DNA of 64,000 nt, taken from contig NZ_CP108070.1 of the NCBI RefSeq assembly GCF_036178845.1, forward strand, positions 5,890,001 to 5,954,000. The letters are read 5' to 3'. The notes beneath the pieces were generated by a model. The model saw only the letters and a program-made list of their open reading frames with translations, was not told where the DNA came from and made no database searches. The position numbers and the translations under genes were made by a program. This stretch comes from Streptomyces sp. NBC_00271. Its GTDB lineage: Bacteria > Actinomycetota > Actinomycetes > Streptomycetales > Streptomycetaceae. Below are positions 14,810 to 23,628 of this stretch, piece by piece. Position 1 is the stretch's first letter, and each line of letters begins with the position of its first letter.

Positions 14810-17326
14810 ATGGCAACGACCACACCAGCCGGTGTGCGGGCTCACGCCAAGCACGGAGGTGGACCCGCCGACGGCACTCCGATGACACACCGCCAGATCA
14901 TGGAGGCCCTCTCCGGGCTGCTGCTCGGCATGTTCGTCGCGATCCTGTCGTCGACGATCGTCACCAACGCGCTCCCCGAGATCATCGGCGACCTGGGCGG
15001 CGGCCAGTCCGCCTACACCTGGGTCGTCACGGCCTCGCTGCTGGCCATGACCGCGACCACACCTCTGTGGGGCAAGCTCTCCGACCTGTACAGCAAGAAG
15101 GCGCTCGTACAGATAGCCCTCGTCATCTACGTGCTGGGATCGGCCGCAGCCGGCCTGTCCCAGAACCCCGGCATGCTCATCGCATGCCGTGTGGTCCAGG
15201 GCGTCGGCGTCGGCGGTCTGTCCGCCCTCGCCCAGATCGTCATGGCCGCGATGATCTCCCCGCGTGAGCGCGGGCGTTACTCCGGTTACCTCGGCGCGAC
15301 CTTCGCTGTCGCAACGGTCGGCGGCCCGCTGCTCGGCGGTGTCATCACCGACACCTCGTGGCTCGGCTGGCGCTGGTGCTTCTACGTCGGCGTGCCGTTC
15401 GCGTTCATCGCGCTGATCGTGCTGCAGAAGACCCTGCACCTGCCCACCGTGAAGCGGGACGTGAAGGTCGACTGGGGCGGCGCGTTCTTCATCTCCGCCG
15501 CGGTCTCGCTGCTGCTGGTCTGGGTCACCTTCGCCGGTGACAAGTACGACTGGATATCGGGGCAGACGTACGCGATGGTGGGAGGCTCGATCGTCCTCGG
15601 GCTGCTGTTCGTGCTCGTCGAGTCCAAGGCGAGCGAGCCGATCATCCCGCTGCGGCTGTTCCGCAACCGCACCATCACCCTCTCCTCCCTCGCCTCGCTC
15701 TTCGTGGGCGTCGCGATGTTCACCGGCACCGTCTTCTTCAGCCAGTACTTCCAGCTGGCCCGCGACAAGTCCCCGACGATGTCGGGCGTCATGACCATCC
15801 CGATGATCGGTGGCCTGTTCATCGCCTCCACGGTCTCCGGCCAGGTCATCACCAAGACCGGCCGGTGGAAGTACTGGCTGGTCAGCGGCACCGTCCTGAT
15901 CGCCGCGGGCCTGGGCCTGCTGGGCACCATCCGCTACGACACGACCTACTGGCACGTCGCGGTCTTCATGGCGCTGCTCGGTCTCGGCGTCGGCATGACG
16001 ATGCAGAACCTGGTGCTGTCCACGCAGAACCAGGTCGCCCCGTCCGACCTCGGCTCGGCCAGCTCCACGGTGACGTTCTTCCGTTCCCTCGGTGGTGCGA
16101 TGGGCGTCTCCGCGCTCGGCGCGATCATGTCCACCCGGATCACCGACTACGTCAAGGACGGCCTGGCCGGCCTCGACCCCAAGTACGCCGCCGCGTCCTC
16201 TTCCGGCTCCGGCACCATCCCGGACATGGACGCGCTGCCCGCCCCGCTGCGCACCGTCCTGGAGAGCGCCTACGGTCACGGCATCGCCGACGTCTTCATG
16301 ATCGCCTCCGTCCTGGCGCTGCTCGCCTTCCTCATCGTCCTGTTCATCAAGGAGGTCCCGCTGCGGACCTCGGGCGCGCTGGCCCAGGCCGCGGAGGCCA
16401 AGGCGGAGGCTCCGGCCGCCGCCGAGGCACCCGCCGCCGAGGAGAGGATCCCGAGCTGGGCGGCGGCCGTCGCCGAGACGAGCCCCGCGGTCGGACCCGA
16501 GGGCACGCAGCGGCTCGCCGCCGTCGCCACCGCGACACGGGAGAGCGCCCCGCTGCCCACCTCCGGCGGCATCCCGGTCCGTGGTCACGTCCGCGGCACC
16601 GAGAGCGCGCCCGTCCCGCAGGCCGCGGTCACGCTGATCTCGCTCGCGGGACGGCAGCTGGGCCGGTCGGTCGCGCAGGCCGACGGCTCCTACGCGGTGG
16701 ACGCGCCCGGCACGGGCTCGTACGTCCTGATCGCCTCCGCCGACGGTTTCCAGCCGCAGGCCTCGACGATCGTCGTGAACGACGAGCCGGTGGCGTACGA
16801 CATCCTGCTGAGCGGCACGAGCGGGCTGAGCGGGATCGTCCGGGCCGCCGGGACCGGCACCCCGGTCAAGGACGCCATGGTCATCGTGACCGACGTCCGC
16901 GGTGATGTACTGGCCACCGGGACCACCGGTGAGCAGGGCCAGTTCGCCTTCACCGAGCTGGTCCCGGGTCCGGTGACCATCGCGGTGAACGCGGCGGGCC
17001 ACCGCCCGCAGGCCCTCCCCGTCGAGGTCGGCGGCGCCGGAGTCACCCGGATCGAGGTCGAGCTCAGCGCGGGAGCCCAGCTCCAGGGTGTCGTACGGGC
17101 CCCCGCCGGCCCCCTGGCCGACGCCCGGGTCACGCTGGTCGACGCGGCCGGCAACGTGATCGGCACCGCCAGGACCGGCGCGGACGGCGCGTACGCCTTC
17201 ACCGACCTGGACGGCGGCGAGTACACCGTCATCGCGACGGGTTACCCCCCGGTGGCGACGGCTCTCACGGTCTCCGGCAGTGGCGTCGACGACCACGACA
17301 TCGCCCTCGCCCACCCCGGCGAGTAG
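14810..17326 (+). CDS. DHA2-family (14-TM) MFS efflux transporter fused to three carboxypeptidase-regulatory-like domains
   Basis: Residues about 30-525 form a DHA2 drug/proton antiporter: GLLLGMFVAILSSTIVTNAL (TM1), WGKLSDLYSKKALVQ (motif A), GLGVGMTMQNLVLS (motif C region) and further segments. After an Ala/Glu-rich linker come three beta-sandwich repeats starting near residues 586 (GIPVRGHVRG), 673 (GLSGIVRAAG) and 757 (QLQGVVRAPA), each with a DG-Y/F-F box (ADGSYAVDAPG, EQGQFAFTEL, ADGAYAFTDLDGGEYT). With an even TM count both ends would be cytoplasmic, odd for such domains. Length of 838 exceeds the usual 500. A terminator follows, and the next gene carries the same domain. Confidence 0.9.
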   Translation: MATTTPAGVRAHAKHGGGPADGTPMTHRQIMEALSGLLLGMFVAILSSTIVTNALPEIIGDLGGGQSAYTWVVTASLLAMTATTPLWGKLSDLYSKKALVQIALVIYVLGSAAAGLSQNPGMLIACRVVQGVGVGGLSALAQIVMAAMISPRERGRYSGYLGATFAVATVGGPLLGGVITDTSWLGWRWCFYVGVPFAFIALIVLQKTLHLPTVKRDVKVDWGGAFFISAAVSLLLVWVTFAGDKYDWISGQTYAMVGGSIVLGLLFVLVESKASEPIIPLRLFRNRTITLSSLASLFVGVAMFTGTVFFSQYFQLARDKSPTMSGVMTIPMIGGLFIASTVSGQVITKTGRWKYWLVSGTVLIAAGLGLLGTIRYDTTYWHVAVFMALLGLGVGMTMQNLVLSTQNQVAPSDLGSASSTVTFFRSLGGAMGVSALGAIMSTRITDYVKDGLAGLDPKYAAASSSGSGTIPDMDALPAPLRTVLESAYGHGIADVFMIASVLALLAFLIVLFIKEVPLRTSGALAQAAEAKAEAPAAAEAPAAEERIPSWAAAVAETSPAVGPEGTQRLAAVATATRESAPLPTSGGIPVRGHVRGTESAPVPQAAVTLISLAGRQLGRSVAQADGSYAVDAPGTGSYVLIASADGFQPQASTIVVNDEPVAYDILLSGTSGLSGIVRAAGTGTPVKDAMVIVTDVRGDVLATGTTGEQGQFAFTELVPGPVTIAVNAAGHRPQALPVEVGGAGVTRIEVELSAGAQLQGVVRAPAGPLADARVTLVDAAGNVIGTARTGADGAYAFTDLDGGEYTVIATGYPPVATALTVSGSGVDDHDIALAHPGE

Positions 17327-17334
17327 CTGATACC

Positions 17335-17388
17335 CCGGCCCGTGGGGACGCGCGCACTCTGAGCGGAGGTGCGCCCCCCACGGGCCGG
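17335..17388 (+). terminator. Terminator after the MFS gene
   Basis: CCGGCCCGTGGGG (17335-17347) pairs perfectly with CCCCACGGGCCGG (17376-17388), and TTTCATT follows. The loop GCGCGCACT/AGGTGCGC can pair further. It should reduce but may not abolish read-through to the YceI gene. Confidence 0.88.
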
Positions 17389-17432
17389 TTTCATTGCGAC
17401 CAATTTTTACTGCTTTGCAGGGAGAAAACGGG

Positions 17433-18254
17433 ATGGGACTGACCGCACGGATTCGCACGCGGGACGGATGGGCCGTGTCGCACGCGGTCGTCACGGTGAC
17501 CGACATGACCGGGACGCAGGTGCTGCGCGCCGAGGCGGACACCGAAGGAGCCGTGCACGACCCGACCCCGCTCACGCCCGGCGCGTACACCGTGATCGTG
17601 ACCGCGGTCGGGTACGCGCCCGCCGCCTCCAGCGCGATCGTCACGGTGAGCGGCCGGGCCGAGGTCGGCAACGTGACCCTCGCCCGCCAGGGCGGCAACG
17701 AACTGCCGCCGCCCGGCCCCTGGACCGTCGACCCGGCGCACTCCTCCGTCGGCGCCGTCGCGCAGCACCTGGGCATCTCCAGCGTGCACGGCCGTTTCAC
17801 GGACTTCTCGGCGGCGATCGAGATCTCCCCGGACGACGTGTCCAAGTCCCGCGTCGAAGCCGTGATCTCCGCGGCCTCGATCGACACCGGCAACGGCATG
17901 CGTGACGGCCACCTGAAGTCCCCCGACTTCCTCGACGTCGAGACGTACCCGCAGATCACCTACCGCTCGACCGGCCTGACCCCGGCCGGCTCCGACCGCT
18001 GGACCGTCCACGGCGAACTCACCATGCGCGGCATCGCCCGCCCGGTCGACCTGGACCTCGCCTACCTGGGCACGGGCGGGGACCCCTGGGGCGGCACGCG
18101 GGCCGCCTTCCGGGCGACGACCGAACTCCACCGCGAGGAATTCGCCATGAACTACAACCAGGTCATCCAGGCAGGCATCTCAGCGATCGGCACCACGCTG
18201 AAGGTGGAACTGGACATCCAGGCGGTACAGGGAGCACCCCTCCCACAGGCGTGA
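17433..18254 (+). CDS. YceI-like domain protein with N-terminal carboxypeptidase-regulatory-like domain
   Basis: Residues 1-90 form a beta-sandwich similar to the repeats in the upstream transporter (ARIRTRDGWAVSHAVVTVTD, GAYTVIVTAVGYAPA). Residues about 98-270 are a YceI domain: WTVDPAHSSVGAVAQHLGIS, FTDFSAAIEIS, LKSPDFLDVETYPQITYRST, LTMRGIARPVDLDLAYLG, a lipocalin-like barrel that binds isoprenoid or fatty ligands. No signal peptide is visible, so it is probably cytoplasmic. ATG 17433 follows GGGAGAAAACGG. Shared domains and order suggest it works with the transporter, for example binding its substrate; that is inference. Confidence 0.86.
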   Translation: MGLTARIRTRDGWAVSHAVVTVTDMTGTQVLRAEADTEGAVHDPTPLTPGAYTVIVTAVGYAPAASSAIVTVSGRAEVGNVTLARQGGNELPPPGPWTVDPAHSSVGAVAQHLGISSVHGRFTDFSAAIEISPDDVSKSRVEAVISAASIDTGNGMRDGHLKSPDFLDVETYPQITYRSTGLTPAGSDRWTVHGELTMRGIARPVDLDLAYLGTGGDPWGGTRAAFRATTELHREEFAMNYNQVIQAGISAIGTTLKVELDIQAVQGAPLPQA

Positions 18255-18295
18255 GGTGCGGGCACCTTCCCGGCGGGCACCCTAGGCTGACTCAC

Positions 18296-18766
18296 ATGGC
18301 ACCGAACATCGCTACGAACACCGCCGTGTCCCTGGACGAACTGCTCGACTTCGTACGCCCCCGCCACCGCGCCATCCTGCTGACCCGGAGGGCGGACGGC
18401 AGCCCCCAGGGCTCCCCCCTGACCTGCGGGGTCGACGACGCCGGGCGGATCGTCGTCTCGACCTACCCCGAACGCGCGAAGACCCGTAACGCCAAGCGGG
18501 ACGAGCGGGTCAGCCTGATCGTGCTGAGCGACGAGTGGAACGGACCCTGGGTCCAGATCGACGGCACGGCCGAGGTCGTCGACCCCCCCGAATCCGTCGA
18601 GCCGCTCGTCGAGTACTACCGGAACATCGCGGGCGAACACCCGGACTGGGACGAGTACCGGGAGGCCATGCTCAAGCAGGGCAAGTCGATCATCCGGGTC
18701 ACGCCGGTGAAGTGGGGCCCGGTCGCGACGGGCGGCTTCCCGGCCCGACTGGCACCCCAGGAGTAG
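18296..18766 (+). CDS. PPOX-class pyridoxamine 5'-phosphate oxidase-like protein (probably F420- or flavin-dependent)
   Basis: The 156-residue split-barrel protein reads LDFVRPRHRAILLTRRADGS, GRIVVSTYPERAKTRNAKRD, VSLIVLSDEWNGPWVQIDGT and ends with the TPVKWGPVATGGFP motif. The family includes F420-dependent reductases acting on quinones and other small molecules. TAGGCT at 18283-18288 lies seven bases before the ATG and there is no ribosome site, so the mRNA is probably leaderless. It is convergent with the TetR gene. Confidence 0.85.
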   Translation: MAPNIATNTAVSLDELLDFVRPRHRAILLTRRADGSPQGSPLTCGVDDAGRIVVSTYPERAKTRNAKRDERVSLIVLSDEWNGPWVQIDGTAEVVDPPESVEPLVEYYRNIAGEHPDWDEYREAMLKQGKSIIRVTPVKWGPVATGGFPARLAPQE

Positions 18767-18801
18767 TACAGGAACGACCGAGGGGAGGAGCGGGACAGGC
18801 C

Positions 18802-19575
18802 CTAACCCCGGGCGACCATCGTCTCGATCCCCGCGATCAGCGTTTCCAGCGCGAACGTGAAGTCCCGCTCCCGCATCTCCTCGACCGTGTCACCGCCGCG
18901 GGCCTCCATGAGGTCCGCGGCGTTCTCGAAGTTGGCGGAGAACTGCGGCTGTTCGCCGATCGTGCTCATGGCCTGACGGAAGTACTCGTCCTGGGTCATC
19001 CCCGCCGAGGCGCAGCGCTGCACGAAGTGGCCCTCGATGGTGCCGAACCCGTACACGAACTGGAAGACCGCCGAGAGCGCGCCCATCTGGCCGTGCCGGG
19101 GCAGGCCGGTGTTGCGGATCACCTGCTGGACGCAGAGCGAGAAGGCCATGGAGTGCGGGCCGATGTTCAGGAAGGTCCCGATCAGCGGGGACACCCAGGG
19201 GTGGCGGACCAGCAGCGCGCGGTAGCCGGTGGCGAGGGAGCGGAGCTGGTCGCGCCAGTTATCGCCCGACTCCGCGTCGGGCAGCTCCAGTTCGCCGAAG
19301 ACCGCGTCGAGGGCGAGCTCGAGCAGGTCGTCCTTGGTGTCGACGTACCAGTACACGGACATCGCGGTGACGTTCAGCTCGGCGGCCAGCCGGCGCATGG
19401 AGAACTTCGCCATGCCCTCGGCATCCAGCAGCCGTACGGTGACCTCGGTGATCCGGTCCCGGTCGAGCCCCGAGGGCTGCCCGCCCCCGCGCGCCGCAGC
19501 GCCCCGGGGAGCCTTGCCCTCCAGCCAGACACTGGTCCGCGCCGGACGCTCGGCACGGTCGGCTGCCCTCACCAT
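18802..19575 (-). CDS. TetR family transcriptional regulator (TetR_C type)
   Basis: The 257-residue protein has an N-terminal helix-turn-helix (RITEVTVRLLDAEGMAKFSM, RRLAAELNVTAMSVYWYVDT) and a long C-terminal ligand-binding domain with GFGTIEGHFVQ, as in TetR-type regulators of tetracycline-like drugs. ATG 19575 (MVRAADRAE) follows AGGAAGG; an upstream ATG at 19608 lacks a ribosome site. It reads in the same direction as, and 79 bp downstream of, the efflux gene at 19655-21160, which it probably represses through the operator at 21163-21196. Confidence 0.88.
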   Translation of the reverse strand: MVRAADRAERPARTSVWLEGKAPRGAAARGGGQPSGLDRDRITEVTVRLLDAEGMAKFSMRRLAAELNVTAMSVYWYVDTKDDLLELALDAVFGELELPDAESGDNWRDQLRSLATGYRALLVRHPWVSPLIGTFLNIGPHSMAFSLCVQQVIRNTGLPRHGQMGALSAVFQFVYGFGTIEGHFVQRCASAGMTQDEYFRQAMSTIGEQPQFSANFENAADLMEARGGDTVEEMRERDFTFALETLIAGIETMVARG

Positions 19576-19654
19576 GGCGCACCTTCCTCGGAACTCGAAA
19601 CTCATCACTCATGACTCGGAACTCATGACACGGAACCCTGATGCTAAGCGGGCG

Positions 19655-21160
19655 CTACGCCGACACCGCCACCGCGGAGTCTGCCCTCTCCGCACGTCGT
19701 AGCAACGCCGCGGCCAGCAGTCCACCGAGAAGGACGGCCACCGCGCCCACCAGTTGGCTGGTCTCCAGGCCCGACGAGAACGCGTCCGTGATCCGCCCGC
19801 GCTCCTCCTCCGAACCCGCCGAGGCCAGCGCCGCCGGGAGCGAGGCCGCCGCCACCGGAATCAGCGCCGCGAACCGGGAGTTGAGGATCGCCCCGAGCAC
19901 CGCCACGCCGAGGCCGTTGCCGAACTCGGCGAGCGTGCCGTTGATGCCCGCGCCCACGCCCGCCTTCTCCGGCGGAATCGCGCTCATGATGGCGTGTGCC
20001 ATGGCCGGGTTGGCCACGGCGGCGCCCGCGCCGATCAGCAACAACCCGAGCAGTGTGCCGCCGTACCCGTGCGCGGCGAGCGTGGCGATCGACACCAGCC
20101 CGGCCGACATCAGCGTCATGCCGAGCGCGATCGACACCGGAGTGCCGAGTCTCGCCGTCCACTTCGCCGAGACGCCGGAGAAGTTCAGCGCCACGACCGC
20201 GAGCGCGAGCGGCGCCGTACGCAATCCGGCCTCCAGGGGGCCGTATCCCAGGACGAATTGGAGGTGCTGAGTGAGCAGGAAGAGGGCCCCGCCCATGCCG
20301 AAGGTGATGAGGACGGCTCCCGCGACGGCTCCGGTGAAGCGCCGGTCGCGGAAGAAGTGCAGGTCGAGCATGGGGTACGGGATCCGGCTCTCCCAGTACG
20401 CGAAGGCGGCCAGCACCAGCACGGCGACCGCGTCCGTGGCCAGGACCCGGCCCGACGTCCAGCCGTGTTCGGGGCCGGAGATGATCGCGTACACGAGTGC
20501 GGTCATGCCGATCGTCGAGAGCAACGCTCCCAGGAGGTCGGGGCGGTCCCCGCGCGGACTCTTCGACTCCGGTACGAGGGCCACCACCGCGGCGAGGCCC
20601 AGGGCCACCACCGGCAGGTTGATCAGGAAGATCGCGCCCCACCAGAAGTGGTTCAGTATGAAGCCGCCGAGGAGCGGTCCGGCCGCGAAGCCGAGGGCGT
20701 TGACGGCGCTCCAGATGCCGATGGCCTTCGGGTGCTCAGCGGGGGCGAAGACCTGCATGGCGACGGCGAGCGTGGTGGTCAGCAGGAGCGCGCCACCGAC
20801 GCCCATCCCGGCCCGCGCGGCGATCAACTGGCCGGTGGAGTCGGCGAGTCCGGCCACCACCGAGCCGATCCCGAAGAGAGCGAGCCCCGCGATCAGCATC
20901 TTCTTGCGGCCGTAGCGGTCGGCCGCGCTGCCCGCCGTGAGCAGCAGCCCGGACTGCACCAGCGAGTAGGCGTTGATCATCCACTGGATGTCGGAGGTGG
21001 CCGCGCCCAGCTCCCGGGTGAGGGAGGGGATCGCGACGTTCAGGACGGTGTTGTCGAGCAGCACGGTCAGTTGGGCGAGGCAGATGACGCCGAGGATCAG
21101 CCAGCGTTGAGGGTGGCCTGGTGGCTGGTCCTCGGGGGGTCCTGGGGGAGTCGTGGACAT
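19655..21160 (-). CDS. DHA2-family MFS efflux transporter (14 TM)
   Basis: The 501-residue protein has TM1 with LILGVICLAQLTVLLDNTVL, motif A (SAADRYGRKKMLIAG), motif C-like GAINFxxG equivalents (GFAAGPLLGGFILNHFWWGA) and the proton-antiporter aspartate in LDNT. It is an EmrB/QacA-type multidrug exporter. ATG 21160 is chosen from the TTPPGPPED start of homologues. It directly precedes the TetR gene in one unit. It differs from the other transporter at 14810 in lacking C-terminal domains. Confidence 0.92.
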   Translation of the reverse strand: MSTTPPGPPEDQPPGHPQRWLILGVICLAQLTVLLDNTVLNVAIPSLTRELGAATSDIQWMINAYSLVQSGLLLTAGSAADRYGRKKMLIAGLALFGIGSVVAGLADSTGQLIAARAGMGVGGALLLTTTLAVAMQVFAPAEHPKAIGIWSAVNALGFAAGPLLGGFILNHFWWGAIFLINLPVVALGLAAVVALVPESKSPRGDRPDLLGALLSTIGMTALVYAIISGPEHGWTSGRVLATDAVAVLVLAAFAYWESRIPYPMLDLHFFRDRRFTGAVAGAVLITFGMGGALFLLTQHLQFVLGYGPLEAGLRTAPLALAVVALNFSGVSAKWTARLGTPVSIALGMTLMSAGLVSIATLAAHGYGGTLLGLLLIGAGAAVANPAMAHAIMSAIPPEKAGVGAGINGTLAEFGNGLGVAVLGAILNSRFAALIPVAAASLPAALASAGSEEERGRITDAFSSGLETSQLVGAVAVLLGGLLAAALLRRAERADSAVAVSA

Positions 21161-21162
21161 GC

Positions 21163-21196
21163 TGTACACCGTAGAACAGTCCCCATACAGCGTACA
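21163..21196. promoter_or_regulatory. Imperfect 34-bp palindrome, probable TetR operator
   Basis: TGTACACCGTA (21163-21173) and TACAGCGTACA (21186-21196) are inverted copies matching at 9 of 11 positions. The palindrome lies immediately before the efflux start at 21160, where a bound TetR protein would block transcription. Confidence 0.65.
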
Positions 21197-21211
21197 ACGT
21201 GATTCTCCGGC

Positions 21212-21263
21212 GTACGAAGAGGGCGTACGAGAGGGACGTACGAGAAGGATGTACGGAAAGGGC
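21212..21263. repeat. Four tandem 13-bp repeats upstream of the efflux gene
   Basis: GTACG recurs at 21212, 21225, 21238 and 21251, exactly 13 bp apart, in units GTACGAAGAGGGC, GTACGAGAGGGAC, GTACGAGAAGGAT and GTACGGAAAGGGC. The array lies between the terminator of the mannosyltransferase and the TetR operator. It could be a protein-binding array or a passive tandem repeat. Confidence 0.85.
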
Positions 21264-21300
21264 GGTGGCCCGGAGCTGGATCGCTCCGGGCCACCGCCCT
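21259..21300 (-). terminator. Terminator of the mannosyltransferase operon
   Basis: AGGGCGGTGGCCCGGAGC (21259-21276) and GCTCCGGGCCACCGCCCT (21283-21300) form a perfect 18-bp stem with a 6-base loop, 22 bp after the stop of the gene ending at 21322. Confidence 0.95.
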
Positions 21301-21321
21301 GCGTACAGGACCTGCCGTCAG

Positions 21322-23628
21322 CTACTTGGTCGGCTGCGTCAGGTCGTAGAAGGTGGCCGAACCGACCGTCACCTTCTTGAAGTTGGCCGTGACCCACGAG
21401 CTGATCTGGGAGGACGTGGAGGTGGTGGTGGAGGAGGAGTTGCCGCCGCCCATGCCACCGCCCATGCCGCCGCCCGAGATGAAGTAGTGGATCTTGCCGT
21501 CCGTCACGTACTTCTTGAACTGGGCCAGCGTCGGGGACGGGTCGGTGCCGTTGAAGCCGCCGATCGCCATCACCGGCTTGCCGGTGGCGAGCTGGTAGCT
21601 CGCGGAGTTCTGGGAACCGATGGCCGCGGCCGCCCAGGTGTAGTCGTCCGCGTTCGTCTCCAGCAGCTTCTTGGCCGCGGAGCTGACGGTCGCGCCGTTG
21701 AGCAGACCGCCCGCGCCGCCACCGCCCATGCCGCCCTCGCCCATCGCGCCACCGCCGGGCATGCCGCCCTGCTGGTTCTGGCCCTGGGTGTTGCCGTTGC
21801 CCTGCTGGTTCTGACCGGGGAAGCCACCGGTACCGCCCGTGCCACCAGTCGGGGGCTGGCCCATGCCGCCGCCCTGCTGGGTGGTGCCGTTGCCGCCCTG
21901 CTGGTTCTGGCCCTGGGTGTTGCCGCCGCCCGGGAAGCCGCCCCGCATGCCACCGCCGCCACCGCCACCGGGACCGCCCCGGCCGCCGCCCATCATGCTG
22001 GCGCCCGCAGGACCGGCCGTGACGATCGAACCGGTGTGCCCGGTGTTCACCGTGGACAGCGTGTACGCCGTCGGACCCGCGACCGAGGCCACGAAGCTCA
22101 GTCCGACCGCAGCGAGGGCCAGTTGACGGCCCAGCCTGGCCGCGAAGATCAGGCCGAGCGCGCCGACCAGACCGCCGATGAGGACCAGCCACTTCAGCCA
22201 CGGGAGGTAGGTGGGGGTGCGGTTGAGGAGGACGTATCCCCACGCGGCGGTCGCGGTGACCGCGCCGGCGAGGGTGAGCGAGGCCCAGACCTTGCTCCGC
22301 TCCTCCCACAGCACCGTCGCGCCCATGCCGACGACGGCCGCGATGTAGGGGGCCAGGGCCACCGTGTAGTACTGGTGGAAGATGCCGGCCATGTAGCTGA
22401 AGATGATCGTCGTCATCAGCAGCGCGCCGCCCCAGGCGAGGAACGAGCTGCGCGTCAGGTCGGTCCGCCTGGCCATGGGGGTCCCCCCGCTCGAGCGAAG
22501 CCGAGAGTGGGGGAGGGTGAGCACGATGCCCGCGACGAACAGGATCAGCGCGGCGGGCAGCAGCCAGGCGATCTGGCTGCCGATCTCCGAGTTGAACATC
22601 CGGTTCCAGCCGGTCTCGCCCCACTGGCCGGTGCCACCGCCACCGCCACCACCGACGCTGCCGGTCTCGTCGCCGTTGATACGGCCGAGGCCGTTGTATC
22701 CGAAGGTCAGCTCAAGGAAGGAGTTGTTCTGCGAGCCGCCGATGTACGGGCGGGAGGACGCGGGCCACAGCTCCACGATCGCCACCCACCAGCCGCCGGC
22801 GACGACCATCGCCACCGCCGAAAGACCCAGCTGGGCGAACCGCTTCTTGAGCTGCACCGGCGCGCAGACCGCGTACACGACCGCGAGCGGCGGCAGGATC
22901 AGGAAGGCCTGCAGGGTCTTCGCGAGGAACGCGAAGCCCACCGCGACACCCGCCCAGACCAGCCACTTCGTCCGGCCGTCCTCCAGAGCGCGGATCACGC
23001 AGTAGATCGTGACGGTCATCAGCAGCGCGAGCATCGCGTCCGGGTTGTTGAACCGGAACATCAGCGCGGCGACGGGAGTGAGCGCGAGCACCGCACCCGC
23101 GATCAGACCGGCCGCTGGGCTGAAGCGACGGCGCAGTGCCCCGTACAGGACCCCGACCGTGGCCACGCCCATCAGCACCTCGGGGACGAGGATCGCCCAC
23201 GAGTTGAGACCGAAGATCCGCACCGACAGGGCCATCGGCCACAGCGAGGCCGGGGGCTTGTCGACGGTGATGGCGTTGGCCGAGTCGAGCGAGCCGAAGA
23301 AGAGGGCCTTCCAGCTCTGGCTGCCGGCCTGGACGGCCGCGGAGTAGAAGGAGTTGGCGTACCCGGAGGCGCTCAGGTTGTAGAGGTAGAGCAGGCCGGT
23401 GGCGACGAGCAGGGCGAGGAAGGCGGGGCGCACCCAGCGCGGGTCCTCGGGTCGGCCGCGCCAGGCTCTGTGGAGGAACGGCTGCCTGGGCTCACCGGAC
23501 CGGGGGGCCGCGGTGGTCGGCGCCACGGGCTCCTGCAGAGCCGTCGAGCTCGACGGTCCCCAGGAGGGCTCGGCGCCCCCGGAGGGGCTCGCGCCCCCCT
23601 GATGGCTCGTGTCGGACTGAGTCGTCAT
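21322..23628 (-). CDS. ArnT-like (GT39/GT83-type) membrane glycosyltransferase with Gly/Gln-rich insert
   Basis: The 768-residue protein begins with a Ser/Gly/Pro-rich cytoplasmic tail, then about 12 TM segments. The first external loop holds ANAITVDKPPASLWPMA, the DK motif region of polyprenyl-phosphate-mannose-dependent transferases. Residues about 535-640 are Gly/Gln/Asn-rich repeats (GGNTQGQNQQGG, GGMGGGGAGG), followed by a C-terminal domain (TVSSAAKKLLETNADDYTWA, GFNGTDPSPTLAQFKKYVTD). It is probably supplied with lipid-linked sugar by the preceding GT2 gene, with which it overlaps by 4 bp (ATGA). It is the last gene of the four-gene operon. A dispersed DNA element interrupts it in frame at 22477. 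Confidence 0.88.
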   Translation of the reverse strand: MTTQSDTSHQGGASPSGGAEPSWGPSSSTALQEPVAPTTAAPRSGEPRQPFLHRAWRGRPEDPRWVRPAFLALLVATGLLYLYNLSASGYANSFYSAAVQAGSQSWKALFFGSLDSANAITVDKPPASLWPMALSVRIFGLNSWAILVPEVLMGVATVGVLYGALRRRFSPAAGLIAGAVLALTPVAALMFRFNNPDAMLALLMTVTIYCVIRALEDGRTKWLVWAGVAVGFAFLAKTLQAFLILPPLAVVYAVCAPVQLKKRFAQLGLSAVAMVVAGGWWVAIVELWPASSRPYIGGSQNNSFLELTFGYNGLGRINGDETGSVGGGGGGGTGQWGETGWNRMFNSEIGSQIAWLLPAALILFVAGIVLTLPHSRLRSSGGTPMARRTDLTRSSFLAWGGALLMTTIIFSYMAGIFHQYYTVALAPYIAAVVGMGATVLWEERSKVWASLTLAGAVTATAAWGYVLLNRTPTYLPWLKWLVLIGGLVGALGLIFAARLGRQLALAAVGLSFVASVAGPTAYTLSTVNTGHTGSIVTAGPAGASMMGGGRGGPGGGGGGGMRGGFPGGGNTQGQNQQGGNGTTQQGGGMGQPPTGGTGGTGGFPGQNQQGNGNTQGQNQQGGMPGGGAMGEGGMGGGGAGGLLNGATVSSAAKKLLETNADDYTWAAAAIGSQNSASYQLATGKPVMAIGGFNGTDPSPTLAQFKKYVTDGKIHYFISGGGMGGGMGGGNSSSTTTSTSSQISSWVTANFKKVTVGSATFYDLTQPTK
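22477..22514. repeat. Dispersed Streptomyces inverted-repeat element inserted in frame in the glycosyltransferase gene
   Basis: GGGGGTCCCCCCGCTCGAGC, then GAAGCCGAGAGTGGGGGA, is a short element I recognise as common in Streptomyces genomes, with outer arms TCCCCC/GGGGGA and an inner GCTCGAGC. Here it falls in a cytoplasmic loop and is translated on the minus strand as LPHSRLRSSGGTPMA. The frame is kept. Confidence 0.8.
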
